Source: Campylorhamphus procurvoides
Taxonomy: Eukaryota > Chordata > Aves > Passeriformes > Dendrocolaptidae
NCBI GenBank assembly: GCA_013396655.1
Contig: WBMV01008391.1
Location: 682,001-746,000, forward strand
DNA length: 64,000 nucleotides
Reading direction: 5' to 3'
A model generated the notes under the pieces. That model was not told the DNA's origin and ran no database searches. It worked only from the letters and a program-made list of their open reading frames with translations. The stretch's first letter is position 1, and the number at the start of each line of letters is the position of its first letter. Of the stretch, positions 37,501 through 49,680 are shown in pieces. The translations under genes and the position numbers were made by a program.

Positions 37501-38423
37501 TGCTGAGAGTATGTAGCATGAAATCTCTCATTATAATTTGTCCTTAGCTGTTCCAGGAACTGGAAGGCAAGAGCAACAAAACATAATTCCCATTAATGAA
37601 ATAGTTCAAAAGGAGTCAAATCTACCTAAATTGTCTACTCCTCATACTCAGATAAATAGAGGAAACTTCCAATGACATACTGTAACAGATACAACAATTT
37701 AATCTCTTACGTTGTTTTCTTCTTTTCTAAGATTATGTTTTCAAGAGACTTCACATCCTCTGTGTCATTACAGCATTTCGTATGTTTCAGGGATGTAAGA
37801 AATAGACAGTAAAAAACATCTCAGTACAGAGATTTGCATGAGTCTCACAAATTGAACGGAAAAGTTTGCCATAAAGTGTGTGTCACCTTGTGGGGCGTAT
37901 GCCCAAACCTAGCAGACTGGAGGTGCGAGTTTGGTTAGGCAGATCTTGAGAGGAGAGGAAGGTGACAAACTGACTGTGTAACCCCAATTTACAAACTAAC
38001 CATTGAGCCTGCATGGAGGCTTTAGTGGGCAGAGGAATAAACCAACAAAACTTGAGTACTGTGGAAGGCAACAATGTGGTGCTGTTTGTGCAGGGTGATT
38101 GTGTACTAAAAGGGAGTCAGAACCTGAGGGGATGCCATGCTCCAGTGCATAGTATCATTTGATCTGCAAAGTTCCAGCATTTACTGATCATTCTATTGCC
38201 TAAATAAGTTAACTGATAAACTGAATATGTGTCCTAAGAGCCAATGTTACTGAATGATGCAAAATATGACCCTGAGGGAGAAGATGACTGAAAAGTCTTG
38301 AGGTTTGTGAACAAAGTTGTTTTTCTTTTGTTTGATCCCTAACAGTCTTGTTTGACCTTTATGATACGAACTGTTCTGAGTTTATGTATTTAATTCTGGA
38401 TATACAGGATAACATGTATATTG
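34561..38423. other. unique AT-rich sequence
   Basis: No element or gene is recognised. The + frame at 36297-36593 (98 codons) follows a strong pyrimidine tract ending ccccaaaag at about 36331, but no convincing donor follows. A (TC)6 tract lies at 35876-35887. Confidence 0.4.
35876..35887. repeat. (TC)6 dinucleotide tract
   Basis: Six perfect TC units. Confidence 0.85.
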
Positions 38424-39162
38424 GTCACAACAATCCTGTGCAGTTCTACAGGCTGGGGGCAGAGTAGCTAGGAAGCTGCCTGGCAGAAAAGGACTCAGAG
38501 CTGTGGGTCAACAGCTGGCTGAACATGAGCCACCAGTGTGCCCAGGAGGCCAGAAAGGCCAGTGATATCCTAGCCTGTATCAGCAATAGCACAGCCAGCA
38601 GGACCAGGGCAGCGATCATCTCCCTGCAGTCAGCACAGGTGATGGAGCACCTCAAATCCTGTGGTCACTTTTGAGCCCCTCAGCAGAAGAAAGGCTTTGA
38701 GGTGCTGGACCTTGTAGAGAGGAGGAAAATGAAGCTGGTGAAGGTTCTGGAATACAAGTCTTATGTGGAGAGGCTGAGGGAGCTGGGGTTGTTTAGCTTG
38801 AAGGGAAGGAATCACAAAGGAGACCTTATCACTCTCTACAACTACCTGAAATGAGGTTGCAGCAAAGGGGGGGTCAGCCTCTTTTCTGGAGTATCAAGCC
38901 ATAGAACACAAAGAAATGGCCACAGGTTTCAGCAGAGAAAGTTTAGATTTTATTGGGGAATTTTCTCGATGGAAAGGATTATCAAGCATTGGAAAAAGCT
39001 TCCCAGGGAAGTCGTGGAGTCACCATTTCTGAAGGTATTTAAAAGACATGTAGATGTGGTGCCTGGGGTCATGATTTAGTGGTGGACTTGGCAGTGCTGG
39101 GTTAATGGTTGGACTCAATGTTCTAGAAGGTGCTGTCCAACCTAAACAATTCTATAACTCTA
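38424..39162 (+). mobile_element. CR1 LINE, ORF2 C-terminal third plus 3' UTR
   Basis: Starts in ORF2 (ttctacaggctgggggcaga) and passes through cagctggctgaacatgagcc and gccaggaggccag-like RT C-terminal sequence. It shows a small internal deletion near 38630-38690, then the tail (gagctggggttgtttagctt) and the 3' UTR, ending aacaattctataactcta. No intact frame remains. Confidence 0.94.
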
Positions 39163-40073
39163 AGTATATGGGGATCCTTCCCTAACTTTTTTTTGTGAAC
39201 TGTGGAACATTTCATGGCTGTGCCTATTTATCATGTCTTACAGCAATGGGGAGATCTAGAAGTCTGTGCAACACAGGATTTTGTAATTTTGGGTTAACAG
39301 CTATATTCAAATTCACCTTCATATATTTCTATGTACCTAGTCAGTAAATTGCCTGAAGTGAATAGGATAATCCTGGTGTAAATAGAAGAGAAGTGTGCTT
39401 CTTTAGCTCTTGTAAATATTCCCTTTAGAAAATACTTTTAAAGTGTAGAGCTAATTGAACTTTGAATGCTCAAATGTTTTCATTATGGAACAAATAGAGT
39501 CTTTGAAAAAGGCTTTTTAACTTTTTCTCTGTAATGTTCAAAATTACTCTGTGGGAACTAGCTCTTTAAAAAAAACCCAAACAAAACAAAGGAAACTGAA
39601 GTCTCCTTCTCCCCCAGAACCTTAGGGGTTCAAATTAAGTCAATCAAAATCAAGACCTTTTGTGGGCTGAGAGTAAATGCTGTTTTCCTCTGCAATCTGT
39701 GGCCTCAAATAGGCCTTTTTCTTTCTAATCACATGCTTTACATGCTGTGAAGAATGAAATGCATTTAATTCTTTGACTCGACCTTCTTTTATGCCTCCAT
39801 GAAAGAGCTGGAGAAAACCGCAGGTGAAGTTGTGAAGTTATATAGGAAAGAATAAAGCAAAAAGTGGTCTCATGCACGTTCCCCTATTCCTAGTGTTCTT
39901 GCAAGTCTACTCACAGCATGTGAAATTACCTACAGTGATAAAATTGAAGGGTTTGAAAGAAATTAAGTTCTGGAATGATAAGAAGGGAAAATAGCCATAT
40001 TCTATTTGCTTAGGGTAGAAGAAAATCTTTGCATGATTGTGGGACTGCCTATTTAGTGTCCATTAGAACAGAC
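39163..40073. other. unique AT-rich sequence
   Basis: Nothing recognised. Confidence 0.4.
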
Positions 40074-40150
40074 TAGACTAGACTAGTTCAGTTGGAAGGA
40101 ACCTACAGAAGTCATCTAATACAACTGCCTTAACAGCAGCATATCCTTTA
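40074..40150 (-). mobile_element. probable CR1 3' terminal fragment
   Basis: ttcagttggaaggaacctac and gtcatctaatacaactgcc match the last 60-80 bp of CR1 in reverse orientation. The usual terminal octamers are replaced by a GACTA triplication just before it. Confidence 0.55.
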
Positions 40151-41336
40151 CACCAGAGCAGTTGCATCATTTCCTTCTGACATGTGGGAAACTGCAACTT
40201 TTTTTTATGCTGTACGACAAAGCAGATTGCTATGTATATGCCATGACCATCTGGTTGCTTCTCAGGGAATTTGACCATTTCTTATGTGTCTACCTGTGGC
40301 TGATATAAATGTTTCAAGGCTTTGGAAGAAAAACAATGACATTTAGCCACTACTGGTTTTCAGAACAAGATGGATTCGTTACATCTATCCATCCTGATAA
40401 AAGGAATGTGCTCAGGACCACAATCTGGAACAAAGTGTTTCATACAGATTTGATGAAATATCTTTATCTCCAAAACAGGGCATGTGCATGAAGAGAGCCT
40501 ACTGAGAACAGTGTTTGAGACATGGTAAGCTACTTAACTTGGAAATGCATACGAGCCATTTCAAGAATTATTCAAATAATTCTAAAGTACATAGTGTTAT
40601 TACTAGCATCCAGGAAAGTTTCTAGGTACTGTTGAATTTACTACTAGAGGTGCAACCACCTAGTGGATTGTTTAGCTGTGGCAACCACTTATCTGCAACC
40701 TGTATTTTCCACTTTTATCCTCAACGTTTCTACGCAAATATCAATTTGCTTCCTCATGTTCTTCCACTAATAGTTAATGCTTTGACTCCTCTACCCCTAA
40801 GGCTAATATTATTTTTCCCTCTGCTCTTAGTATAAAACTTTGTGTCTTCACTTTCTTGTTAGTCCACTCTTTTCAGCTATATGCAATGTTACTGTACTTC
40901 CACACATGTATGATTCTTTTTCTCACTTCTTTCTTATTTTTCTTCAGACTAAAAACAAGAGGTTGTTTTTCCACTTTCTTCTTCTCAATACTTTTCTTTG
41001 ACATTGCTGGCCAATTCTTTATCTTAGTGCTCAGTGACTGAGAAGCATAATTGAAGAAAATGAGTATATATGTGTGATAGAATTATGAGAGCTGTCTCAT
41101 AGAAGATAAAGAATTCACAAGCAATATAGAAAAATCTGATGAAAAATGCCATTCTGAGACAATGAAATAAATCTGTTATGGAAAAGTATCATCTTTCTTC
41201 AGTAAGATAATGTCAAAGATTCCACAGCTGTGTAGAGTTCTGCCCACCACTTCAGGTAACAATGTTGTTCCTCTTTTCACAATGACAAAATTATCTCCCC
41301 AGTCTGTTTTTGCTTCATTTTCCCATTATGATATTC
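40151..41336. other. unique AT-rich sequence
   Basis: No gene is supported. The + frame at 40309-40491 looks mildly protein-like but has no donor. Confidence 0.4.
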
Positions 41337-41960
41337 ATAGAATCATGAAATTATTTGGGTTCTAGGAGACCTTTAAAGATCACCTAGCCCAGCTCCTGAT
41401 ATGGATACAGACATCTTTCATGAGACCAGGTTGCACCAAAGCCCCATCCAACCTCAGTTTTAACAGTTTCATGGATGGGGCATCCACAGCTTTTCCAGGC
41501 ATCTTGTTTCACTGTTGCACCATTCTCAAAGTAAAAAATTTCTTCCTTATGTCCAATCTAATCCTACTCTGTCTCAGTTTAAAACCATTGCCCTTTGTCT
41601 TGTTACCACAGGCCTGCTAAAAAGTCTGTCCTTATCTTTCTTACAGGATTCCTTTAGGTACTGGGAGGCTGCAATGTGGTGTCCCCAGAGCCTTCAGTTC
41701 TGCAGATTGAACAACCCCAACTCCCCCAGCCTTTCTTCAGAGGATAGGTCCTCCAGCCTTCTGAACATTTTTGTGTCCCTTTTCCGGGCCCACCCCAACA
41801 TGTCCATGTCTTTCATGTACTGAGAAACCCATGCATGGTACTCCAGATGGGGTCTCATGAGAGTGAAGTAGGGGGGCAGAATCATTTCCCTTGACCTGCT
41901 GGCCATGCTTCTTTGAATGCAGCCCAGGATGTGGCTGGCCTTCTGAGCTGCAAGAGCATG
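41337..41960 (-). mobile_element. CR1 LINE, ORF2 C-terminal part plus 3' UTR
   Basis: Reverse-orientation CR1 with its 3' end at 41337 (catagaatcatgaaattatt). The UTR includes gccccatccaacctcag. The ORF2 tail is on the - strand (LSSEERLGELGLFNLQN, 41694-41906) and further RT C-terminal sequence reaches gcccaggatgtggctggcct. A frameshift separates two overlapping - frames. Confidence 0.93.
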
Positions 41961-44764
41961 GAGATATCTTTGTCTTCAAGTGGAAGCTTATGGGCCAGAA
42001 CTGAACTTCGTACATCCAGGTATGCAATAAACATAGGGTGGGAGAGAGAGAATGTCAGAAAGAGGAGCTTTTCCATCACCACCACCAAACAAGATTTCAT
42101 TTGAGAGGCAGTGTTTTGTGGTATGTTATGTGGTGTGTCTTATTTCAAAGATAATAAAGGTAAATCACAAGCTGACTTTTTAAACTAAAAATGACTGTGT
42201 GACATTCTTTTCACTCTACTCTACATGTCACAAAATGTCCCAATACCACTGATTTATTGATTTATTTATTTTTCAGTATAGTTAGTCTTTCTGTCAGAAA
42301 AATAGAGTAACATAAACTAAAAATCAAATAAAATTTAAGAGATTTATTGCAGTTATTATTTGAAGAATGAACTGAAGGATTAATATAACTCAGTGACTGT
42401 ATATTTTTGTTCTGTATGTTCATATATTGCATTATTCTTGCTTTTCCTTTTTTTTCTTTTGACACAGGGTGAGCCTGTAATTCCTATAACTGAAAGCCAT
42501 GATAAAGTTATATGATATGGTATTTTTTCAAACAGGAAAAATGAAAGCCAATCAGACAGATATTCATAATTCCATGATCCTTAAAAATCCCACAACTATT
42601 AATTAAGTATTTGATATCTGTGCTGCCTTTCTATGATTGGCAAAGTTGTTTGGAGTATTTACAATATAAGAGGAATTACTGGCCTTCCCACTGCCAATGC
42701 ACCTGAATCTGCTTGTATGTGATTGCCTCTCTAGAATGAAATACATTACACTTATGACACATGTCAAGGCTACAGTTATGTTTGACAAGAGTACATGAAG
42801 AGTTGACAAATAGCTTGGAAATATTTATTGTTTAGAAAACTGAACCTTTCTGAGAATATTTTTTACATTTTACAATAAATATGTAATGTCTAAATGATAG
42901 GCAAACCAGTAACCAAACTAGTTATTTCTCTTTATGAGACACTTAGACATGAAGCCCTAAGGAGCGAACTTGTTTCAACCTCTGGATGGTGTTACATGTC
43001 CAGGCTGCCAAGTCACAGCAATACATTCAAAGTTCATTTCACTTAGTTTTAGGCATTACAGCAGAGAGCAAATGAGAAAACCCTGGGCATAACCAGCATG
43101 AGATTTTCTACTCTTTACAGACATCTTGAGCAGCTTGGTAAGGCAGTCTATTTTACCCCACTATCAGGAAATTCCAGATGACCTTTGGCTAGATGCTCGA
43201 CTAAAATGCCCAAAGATAAATTCCACACAAAGTTTTGTGAGCAAATAAGAACAGTGACACTACACAAGAAGTTTCTTATTTATATGTAAGCAATTTAAAA
43301 TACGTAGTCTTGATCAGTAGCTTGAAGGCTTTCAGAGCAGAATCCTGACAGTATCCTAAACTACTATCTATTTATTGTCTTTATTTCTATTATGTTTATT
43401 CATCTATCCATCCATTTATTTATTTATTTGAACTTACTAAAGCTAGAGAAATCTGCATGTTGATTCTGTTCCTGTTTATTGGTGATAGCTTCCTATCAAT
43501 GTGGTGGAGTGAAAGAGACTGCAAAATCTGAAGAGCTTTTTATATGAGCCATTAACTAGAAATCATCATAAAATCCCATCTGATGTTACCACTTGCAGCT
43601 AGTCCTAGGCCAATGGCAACAAAGGAAATTGTTCCAAATTGTTTCCAAATTATTCCCCAAGTCAGATCCACTTCTACTCACAGCTTCCATATTTTATTTC
43701 AGGAAGAAACAATATAGATATCTTGAAGCATGGAGAAAGTTTTGGAGTCATCTAAGGTGGAAAATGTAGTAAGCTGGACAAAAACTCCTTACCAGGCTGA
43801 TTCCAGTTCCATATTCACAACAGATGTCAGTATTTCTTAAGGACTATGTGTATTAGAAAGGAAAAAGTGTCTTGAGGATTTGAACAGGATTCTGGGTACT
43901 TGTGAACACTCCAAGTCATCTAAATTTGTGAGCAACAGATTTTGTTGTCTTCATCACCTTATTTTTAAAATGTCTTAAAGAAGGCATTTGTCACTGAACC
44001 AAAGGAATAGCAGTATAATTTATGTGTAGTCTCAATTCTGAACAGTCCTGAGTAACCTGAACTCAAACCTTTGGCTGGGGTTAGAGGAAGAAGTTGCACT
44101 TATTCTTAAGCGGCTCCCATCACAGAACAGTCAGCAGGGATATGACCTTGAGATACAGAGGAAATAATTTGGTCACGATTTAAAAGGCAAACCTCTAATC
44201 TCAGAGTGAAATTAAAAATACTTTGTAACATTTTAGATTTGAATTATTAAATAGAGAATAAAGTTGAATATAAACATTTCAGAGAATATGATATTATTAC
44301 CAAATAACTTTCAAACATATATATGTAAGAAGATAGATTTTCATCCAGATTAATTTAATCTTTACAACATTTACTCAGATACATCTGTTGAATGATTTGA
44401 GACTACTCACAAGAATAGTTATGTAAAAATCACTAAAACTGAGCATAAGAATTGTAGAATCTTTCCTATCATATAGTCTGGAGTGACATATTGGCAAAAG
44501 GTTCAACCTATACAAGCTGAGGAGCTGATACAATGCTTGAGCTTCTCAAAGGCAGAGAAATTTATAACAGATCAGCTTTAAAGGTGCCTAGCAGCTATTA
44601 ATGCTTTCTAACAGTAGGGAGTCCAGAATCACAATATCTCATATGATGCATTCAAAGAATAGTTACAGAATGAATGTCAGAAATACTTTGCGCTTTTCCA
44701 AAATGTTATATAATTAGGAGGGTAGCTTTAGTCAAAAGCAACTAAGACAAGGTTACAAGCTTGT
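41961..44764. other. unique AT-rich sequence
   Basis: Nothing recognised apart from short ATTT-type tracts near 42250 and 43399-43430. Confidence 0.4.
43399..43430. repeat. ATCC/ATTT tetranucleotide tract
   Basis: catctatccatcc followed by three to four TTTA units. Confidence 0.85.
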
Positions 44765-45449
44765 AGGTCCATGGTGGAGCAGATATCTACCTGCAACATT
44801 TGGAGGACCCCACACTGGAGCATGTGGAAGCCTGAAGAAGTCTGTGATGCCATGGGAAACTCATGCTGGAGTAGGTTTGCCAGCAGGACTTGAGACCCCA
44901 TGGGAAATCAACAGGGAAGCAATCTGTTCCTGGAGGACCACACCTCATAGGAGGGACCTACCCTGGAGCACTTTGTGACTCAAGTTGGAGTTCACCAAGG
45001 ACTGTTTCCCATGGGAGAGGCCCCACACTGGAGCAGGAGGAGAGCGTGGGGAGCCCTCCCCCTGCAGAGGAAGGAACTATGAAGGCAGTGTGTGAAGAAC
45101 TGACCTCAGCCCCCATTCCCTGTTCTCCTGCACCATTGGAGGGGAGGAGGTACAAAATTCAGGGTTAAAGCTGAGCGTGGGAAGAAGGAAGGGGTGGGGA
45201 GAAGGGTTTTTTAAGATTTATGTTTATTTCTCACTACCCTACTCTGATTTGATTGGCAATAAACTAAACTAATTTCCCTAAGTCAAGTCAGTTTTTCCCG
45301 TGACAGCAACCTCTGAGTGATCTCTTCCTGCACTTATTTCTACCCACGAGTCTTTACTTATATTTACTCTCTCCTGTCCAGCTCAAGAGAGGAAGTGATT
45401 CAATAAATTTCATGGACATATGCCATTCAGACAGGGTCAACCCATCTCA
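44765..45449 (-). mobile_element. truncated LTR of an avian ERVL-like retrovirus
   Basis: Read on the - strand, it starts near 45449 with gatgggttgaccctgtct and includes agactcgtgggtagaaat and tttattgccaatcaaatcag. It contains the characteristic imperfect repeats of the type 'ctgctccagtgtggg' and 'cccatggg', and stops at ctgctccaccatggacct. The full-length 62.6 kb copy continues for a further third of the LTR, so this copy lacks its 3' part. Apparent frames inside (44890-45168) are not genes. The subfamily name is uncertain. Confidence 0.8.
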
Positions 45450-46959
45450 CCAAATAAAAAATCTTAAAATCTTTTGTTCAAAAATTATTACTTTGAAAGA
45501 TTTAATACAAGGTATCAGTGCAACACAAGGGTGCAAAATGAGTCTCATTTTACTGTGTTTCCAAACTGTCTAAACATCTATTGACTGTAATTTTATTTTT
45601 GGCTATTTTGTATAAACATGTGCAAAAGAATGCAAAAACTCCAACCAACCAAACCAAAAATGAGCATAAATAGAGAAAGAGTAATATGAGGACGCTGTTC
45701 AGTAAGCTCGGAAATGAATGCCATCAAGGGCATGCACCTGTCACACCCTAGCTTGATGACTATGTTCTATCCCTAATACGCAGACATGGTGAAAAATATA
45801 TGTATTTACTGTTGCTATAATAAAATTGTTCAGTTTGGTCCCAGTGACACCCCACTGGCTGATTCTTCTTATCAGGTACAAAGTTGACTGTGCGAGTTTA
45901 AGTGATAGAAATATTAAGGATTTCCACATTTAGATTTATTTTGACAAGGCAGCCAAATATTTCTTTATGTTTGCAGTTATCTCACCTCCATGAGCTACAC
46001 TCAGTTCTGCTTACACACTGTGGCTTAGATCCTGCTTCTTTTGTCTGGGAGTAGGATTAAGCCTCCCAACTTTTAGGGAAGTCCTCTAGGCAGCTTTAAA
46101 TCAAGTGGTAGATAGGGGAATGGTTTTATAAACAATCCTGTTAGATGTTAATAGGATCAGAATGATTACCTCTACTACCATACTGAAAATACACCCTCAG
46201 AGAGATTTTTCTTCATGCTACTTATACTTAGGTAAGTCCTCTGCAAGATTTTCAAACCAACCACAACTTTAAAGTAGTACGAGTCTGCAGAGGGCAAAGA
46301 GATGTTATAGCACACTCATACAATCTACAGTGAAAGATTGTGAGAGACTTTTACACAGTCTCTCTGAAGTTTGGTAGAGGTTTTACAGCATCCCACAAAA
46401 CCTGGTTCCTGTTTATAAGGAGTGAAAAGAAACCATATTCAGAGAGCAGAGAGTTCTGGATAATGAAGAGAGTTGTCAATCAAATAGCCCAAGCTGGTGT
46501 AACACATGCATCAGGGTTGGGCATTACTCCATTTTTAATTGTACTCTTTTTCATTCTGTTCTATTTTACACCTCTTCTAATTTTTATAATTTAGTATTTC
46601 CTATCCTTATCCCAAATGCAGTCTGGTTATGATGTGAAACAAAAAAAACATTCCATAATACTCTAGATGTTAAATGTAAATACACACCAGGTAGTAAAGA
46701 ATATTGTCTTATTGTTCAGCAATATTCATTGTGTTTCATTAAAAAAAAATAAAAATCATAGAAAGTCAGTGGGACTTGTCCTAACTCTGTAGGACCTCAG
46801 ATTCCAGGTCTTCATATCAGCAGCTCTCAATACTTCAATACTACATTACAGAGAATGAGAAACTTGTTCAAATTCTGGAATCTGGAAGAACAAAGAATTG
46901 TCAATATCTGGCAGTTATTTCACCTGTTTTTACTTCAAATCTAACCTTGTTAATACATA
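45450..46959. other. unique AT-rich sequence
   Basis: Nothing recognised; the + frame at 46340-46594 is open for 84 codons without splice support. Confidence 0.4.
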
Positions 46960-47783
46960 GACATTCACTTCTTTTCAGGTAGTTGTAAAAGGTGATAAGG
47001 TCCTCTCTTAGCTTCGTTTTCTCCAGGCTAAACAGTTCCAGCTCCCTCAGCCAGTACTTGTGCTCCAGACCCTTCACCAGCTTCACTGCCCTTCTCTGGA
47101 AACACTCCAGCACCTCAATTTCCTTCTTGTAGAAAGAGATCCAATACTGAATGCAGTACTCAAGCTGAGGCCTCACCAGTGCTGAGTAAAGGGGGACAGC
47201 CTCTGCCCTGGTCCTGCTGGCCACATTATTCCTCATACAAGCCTATGTTTCAGCTGGCTGTCAATCAGCACTCTCAGATCCTTTTTCACCGGACAGCTTT
47301 CCAGCCACTCTGCCCTCCAGCCTGTAGCACTGCAGGGTGTTGTTGGGACCACAGTACAGAACCTAGCACTTGGCCTTCTTGAATCTTGTATAATTGGCCT
47401 CAGCCCATTGATCCAGTCTGTCAAGATCTCTTGGTATAGCCATTATGCACTCCAGCAGATCTGTCAGGATCTCTTGGTAGAGACATTATGCACTCCAGCA
47501 GATCTACACTCCCACCCAGCTTGGTGTCATCTGCAAACTGGCTGAGAGTGCACTCAATCCATTCATTCAAATCATCGATAAAGTTATTTAATAGGGCTGA
47601 CCCCAGTACTGAGCCTTGGGGACACCAGTGGTGGCATTCAGGATGACCTTTCCTAGGTACCAAGGTTAGGCTGACAGGCCTGCAGTTCCCCAAATCATCC
47701 TTCTGGCCCTTCTTGTAGATGGGTGTTGCATTTGCTAATTTCCAGTCAACAGGAGATGTCCTGTCAAAAGTAGATCAAAACAC
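46960..47783 (-). mobile_element. CR1 LINE, internal ORF2 fragment lacking its 3' end
   Basis: A reverse-orientation ORF2 piece without the usual 3' UTR terminus. On the - strand, 46901-47236 reads the C-terminal RT part ([15 protein letters not shown], then [20 protein letters not shown]). The frame at 47421-47693 contains [10 protein letters not shown], with FADD at 47526-47537. Toward 47780 it follows the RT region upstream. The missing 3' end indicates later deletion or recombination. It also carries an internal 43-bp tandem duplication. Confidence 0.94.
47418..47503. repeat. 43-bp tandem duplication inside CR1 ORF2
   Basis: Units 47418-47460 and 47461-47503 differ at three positions (40/43 identical). 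Both contain cattatgcactccagcagat. Other CR1 copies here have a single unit at this place. 43 is not a multiple of three, so the RT frame is shifted. Confidence 0.92.
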
Positions 47784-49088
47784 CTTTGTTCAGTCTCATT
47801 AATTTAAGTGACGATGATGGTGGTGATGGTGTATTTGGAGAAAAAAGGATGCTTAGGACATTCAAGTACTGTTTGAGAAGAAAGGACATAGAGACAATGC
47901 AAGCTTTTCATAAGGACATTGCAGGTACTCACACTTACTATATTTTATTACAACCAAAATTTTACATCCAAAAATTTCATACAAGTTCTTAGTTTCTTTT
48001 TAAACCATTTTAACCTAGTTTTCATATTCATGGCAACTTGAAATCATAAAAGAACTGGGGTATAATTTAAAATATTGTAAGAAATATTTGTAGAGTGTTG
48101 GCTTTTGAAACTTTGTGGTTAGGTTCCTTTCATTAACTCCAGGTATGAAAAACTTTTCAACATTACAGTTTCAGAGAATTATGAGATACTTCTTGAGCAT
48201 TCAGAGAGGATAAATTTAATTTCACAGAATTTGCTAAGCTGAACATTTCTTTGTTTGTACACCTGACAAAAATAAACATGCACCTTCCAGATGGCTCTTC
48301 CAGGGCTGGATCTGCTGGAATTTGTTTTTCTGAAAGATACAGTCTGGAGGAGAAACTGCAATTTCTCTTACAAATACATAAATGTTGTGCTAATGTGTCA
48401 AAGAAAGATAATGAATCAAACAAGACCAGTGCAAACATAGAAGTGAAACTAGTCTAAAAACACTTGTCTTCACAATATTTTCATTTATGTCTTTGTAAAA
48501 ATAGATGAAAAGCAAGCACATACCACCGGCTACATTAAATATCCATGAAAATTCATAGTAGCTAGCATTATAGCTAGAAGAGATGCCTGCCTACTGACTA
48601 GTTTACTTTTCTCTCTGTTCTGATACCAATATCAACTTTTCGTGAGTGATTATTACTACTTGCTGAAGCACTGGAAAATTATATCCCAGAAAGGACTGAG
48701 ACCCAGATTATCTAAGGCACTAAGTACCTAACACATACTGAGCTCTGACAGACCTAAATGCTATTAAGAATTCAGGCCTGAAAAATTTTTCAGCATCTCT
48801 GAAAAATTTCCTTGTAGGGCACATAGTTTCTTAATGGAACTGCTGAAGCATAAAAAAAGAAAAGCTAGATGGAAATCATCAGGGTAAATAAAACATCTCT
48901 TTATTTTAGCATATAGAACCAAAGCAGAAGGAAATGCAAAATGTATGTGAATGAACAAGCTCAGCATCTGTAAACTGTACTGTATCAAGCCTACTGATTA
49001 AACAAATTAGATGAGCTATTTTCCCAGGATTTTATCTTCATTCATACTGAATATATGCTTCAGCAGTGGCCAATCAATTCTTTGTCAG
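47784..49088. other. unique sequence with two candidate exons
   Basis: Holds the candidate + strand exon pair at 47794-48457. The remaining 600 bp or so before the LTR is AT-rich and unrecognised. Confidence 0.35.
47794..48457 (+). other. candidate two-exon coding segment, unknown product
   Basis: First segment, 47794-47924: acceptor cacctttgttcag, donor gcag|gtactc, open as one leading base, 43 codons and one trailing base. It is charged (SDDDGGDGVFGEKRMLRTFK, then RRKDIETMQAFHKDIA). Second segment, 48291-48457: acceptor caccttccag with cctgac upstream, joined in phase, with SLEEKLQFLLQIHKCC and a stop at 48455-48457. A second acceptor at 48304 gives a different open frame, which weakens the case. 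No AATAAA lies close by and no family is recognised. Confidence 0.25.
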
Positions 49089-49093
49089 GGGCT

Positions 49094-49675
49094 TGTGGTG
49101 GGTTGCCCTTGACTGGTTGCCAGGTATGCACTCCCACCCAGTTTTTACTGCATCTCTGCAGCAGAACAGCAGCAGAAAATAAGATGAAAATCAAGGTAAT
49201 CAAGGTAAAGGCAATTTAATGTGGGGGAAAAAATTGTAAAGACTACAGGTGGAGGTTTAGCAAAAAAACAGAAAATTATTCACTGCATTCTGCCAGCAGA
49301 TGATGTCCAGCCACTTTCCCTGGGCAAAAGGACCTCAGTTCACAGAGAGGTTGGTTCAGAAGATGAACACCTTAACAAATATCCCCTGCCTTCTTTCCCT
49401 GAGGTTTTAATGCTGATCATGATGTCATATGGTATAGGACATCACTTTGGTCATTTTGGGCCAGCTGTCACAGTTGTGTGACCTCCCAACAGCTTGCCTT
49501 CTCTAATCCTACAGTCTTTTGGGGCTGGACGGTTGGCAAGAGCTGTTTGATCACTGTCCAGCAACAGCCTGAAACACTGGTGTATTTTCAACACTGTCCT
49601 AGCTACAAATACAAAGCACAACACAATATGGGCTTCTATGGGAAAGTTAACTCCATCCAAGCTAGATCCAATACA
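49094..49675 (+). mobile_element. solo LTR of an avian ERVL-like retrovirus
   Basis: A 582-bp element beginning tgtggtgggttgcccttgac and ending agctagatccaataca, so it has the TG...CA termini of an LTR. It is flanked by gggct (49089-49093) and gggcc (49676-49680), a 5-bp target-site duplication with one mismatch. Internal phrases such as cagccactttccctgg, atgatgtcatatggtatagg and tttggtcattttgggccagc match an LTR family I know from bird genomes. No internal retroviral genes are adjacent, so LTR-LTR recombination probably removed them. Open frames inside (49221-49481, 49478-49861) are incidental. Confidence 0.85.
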
Positions 49676-49680
49676 GGGCC

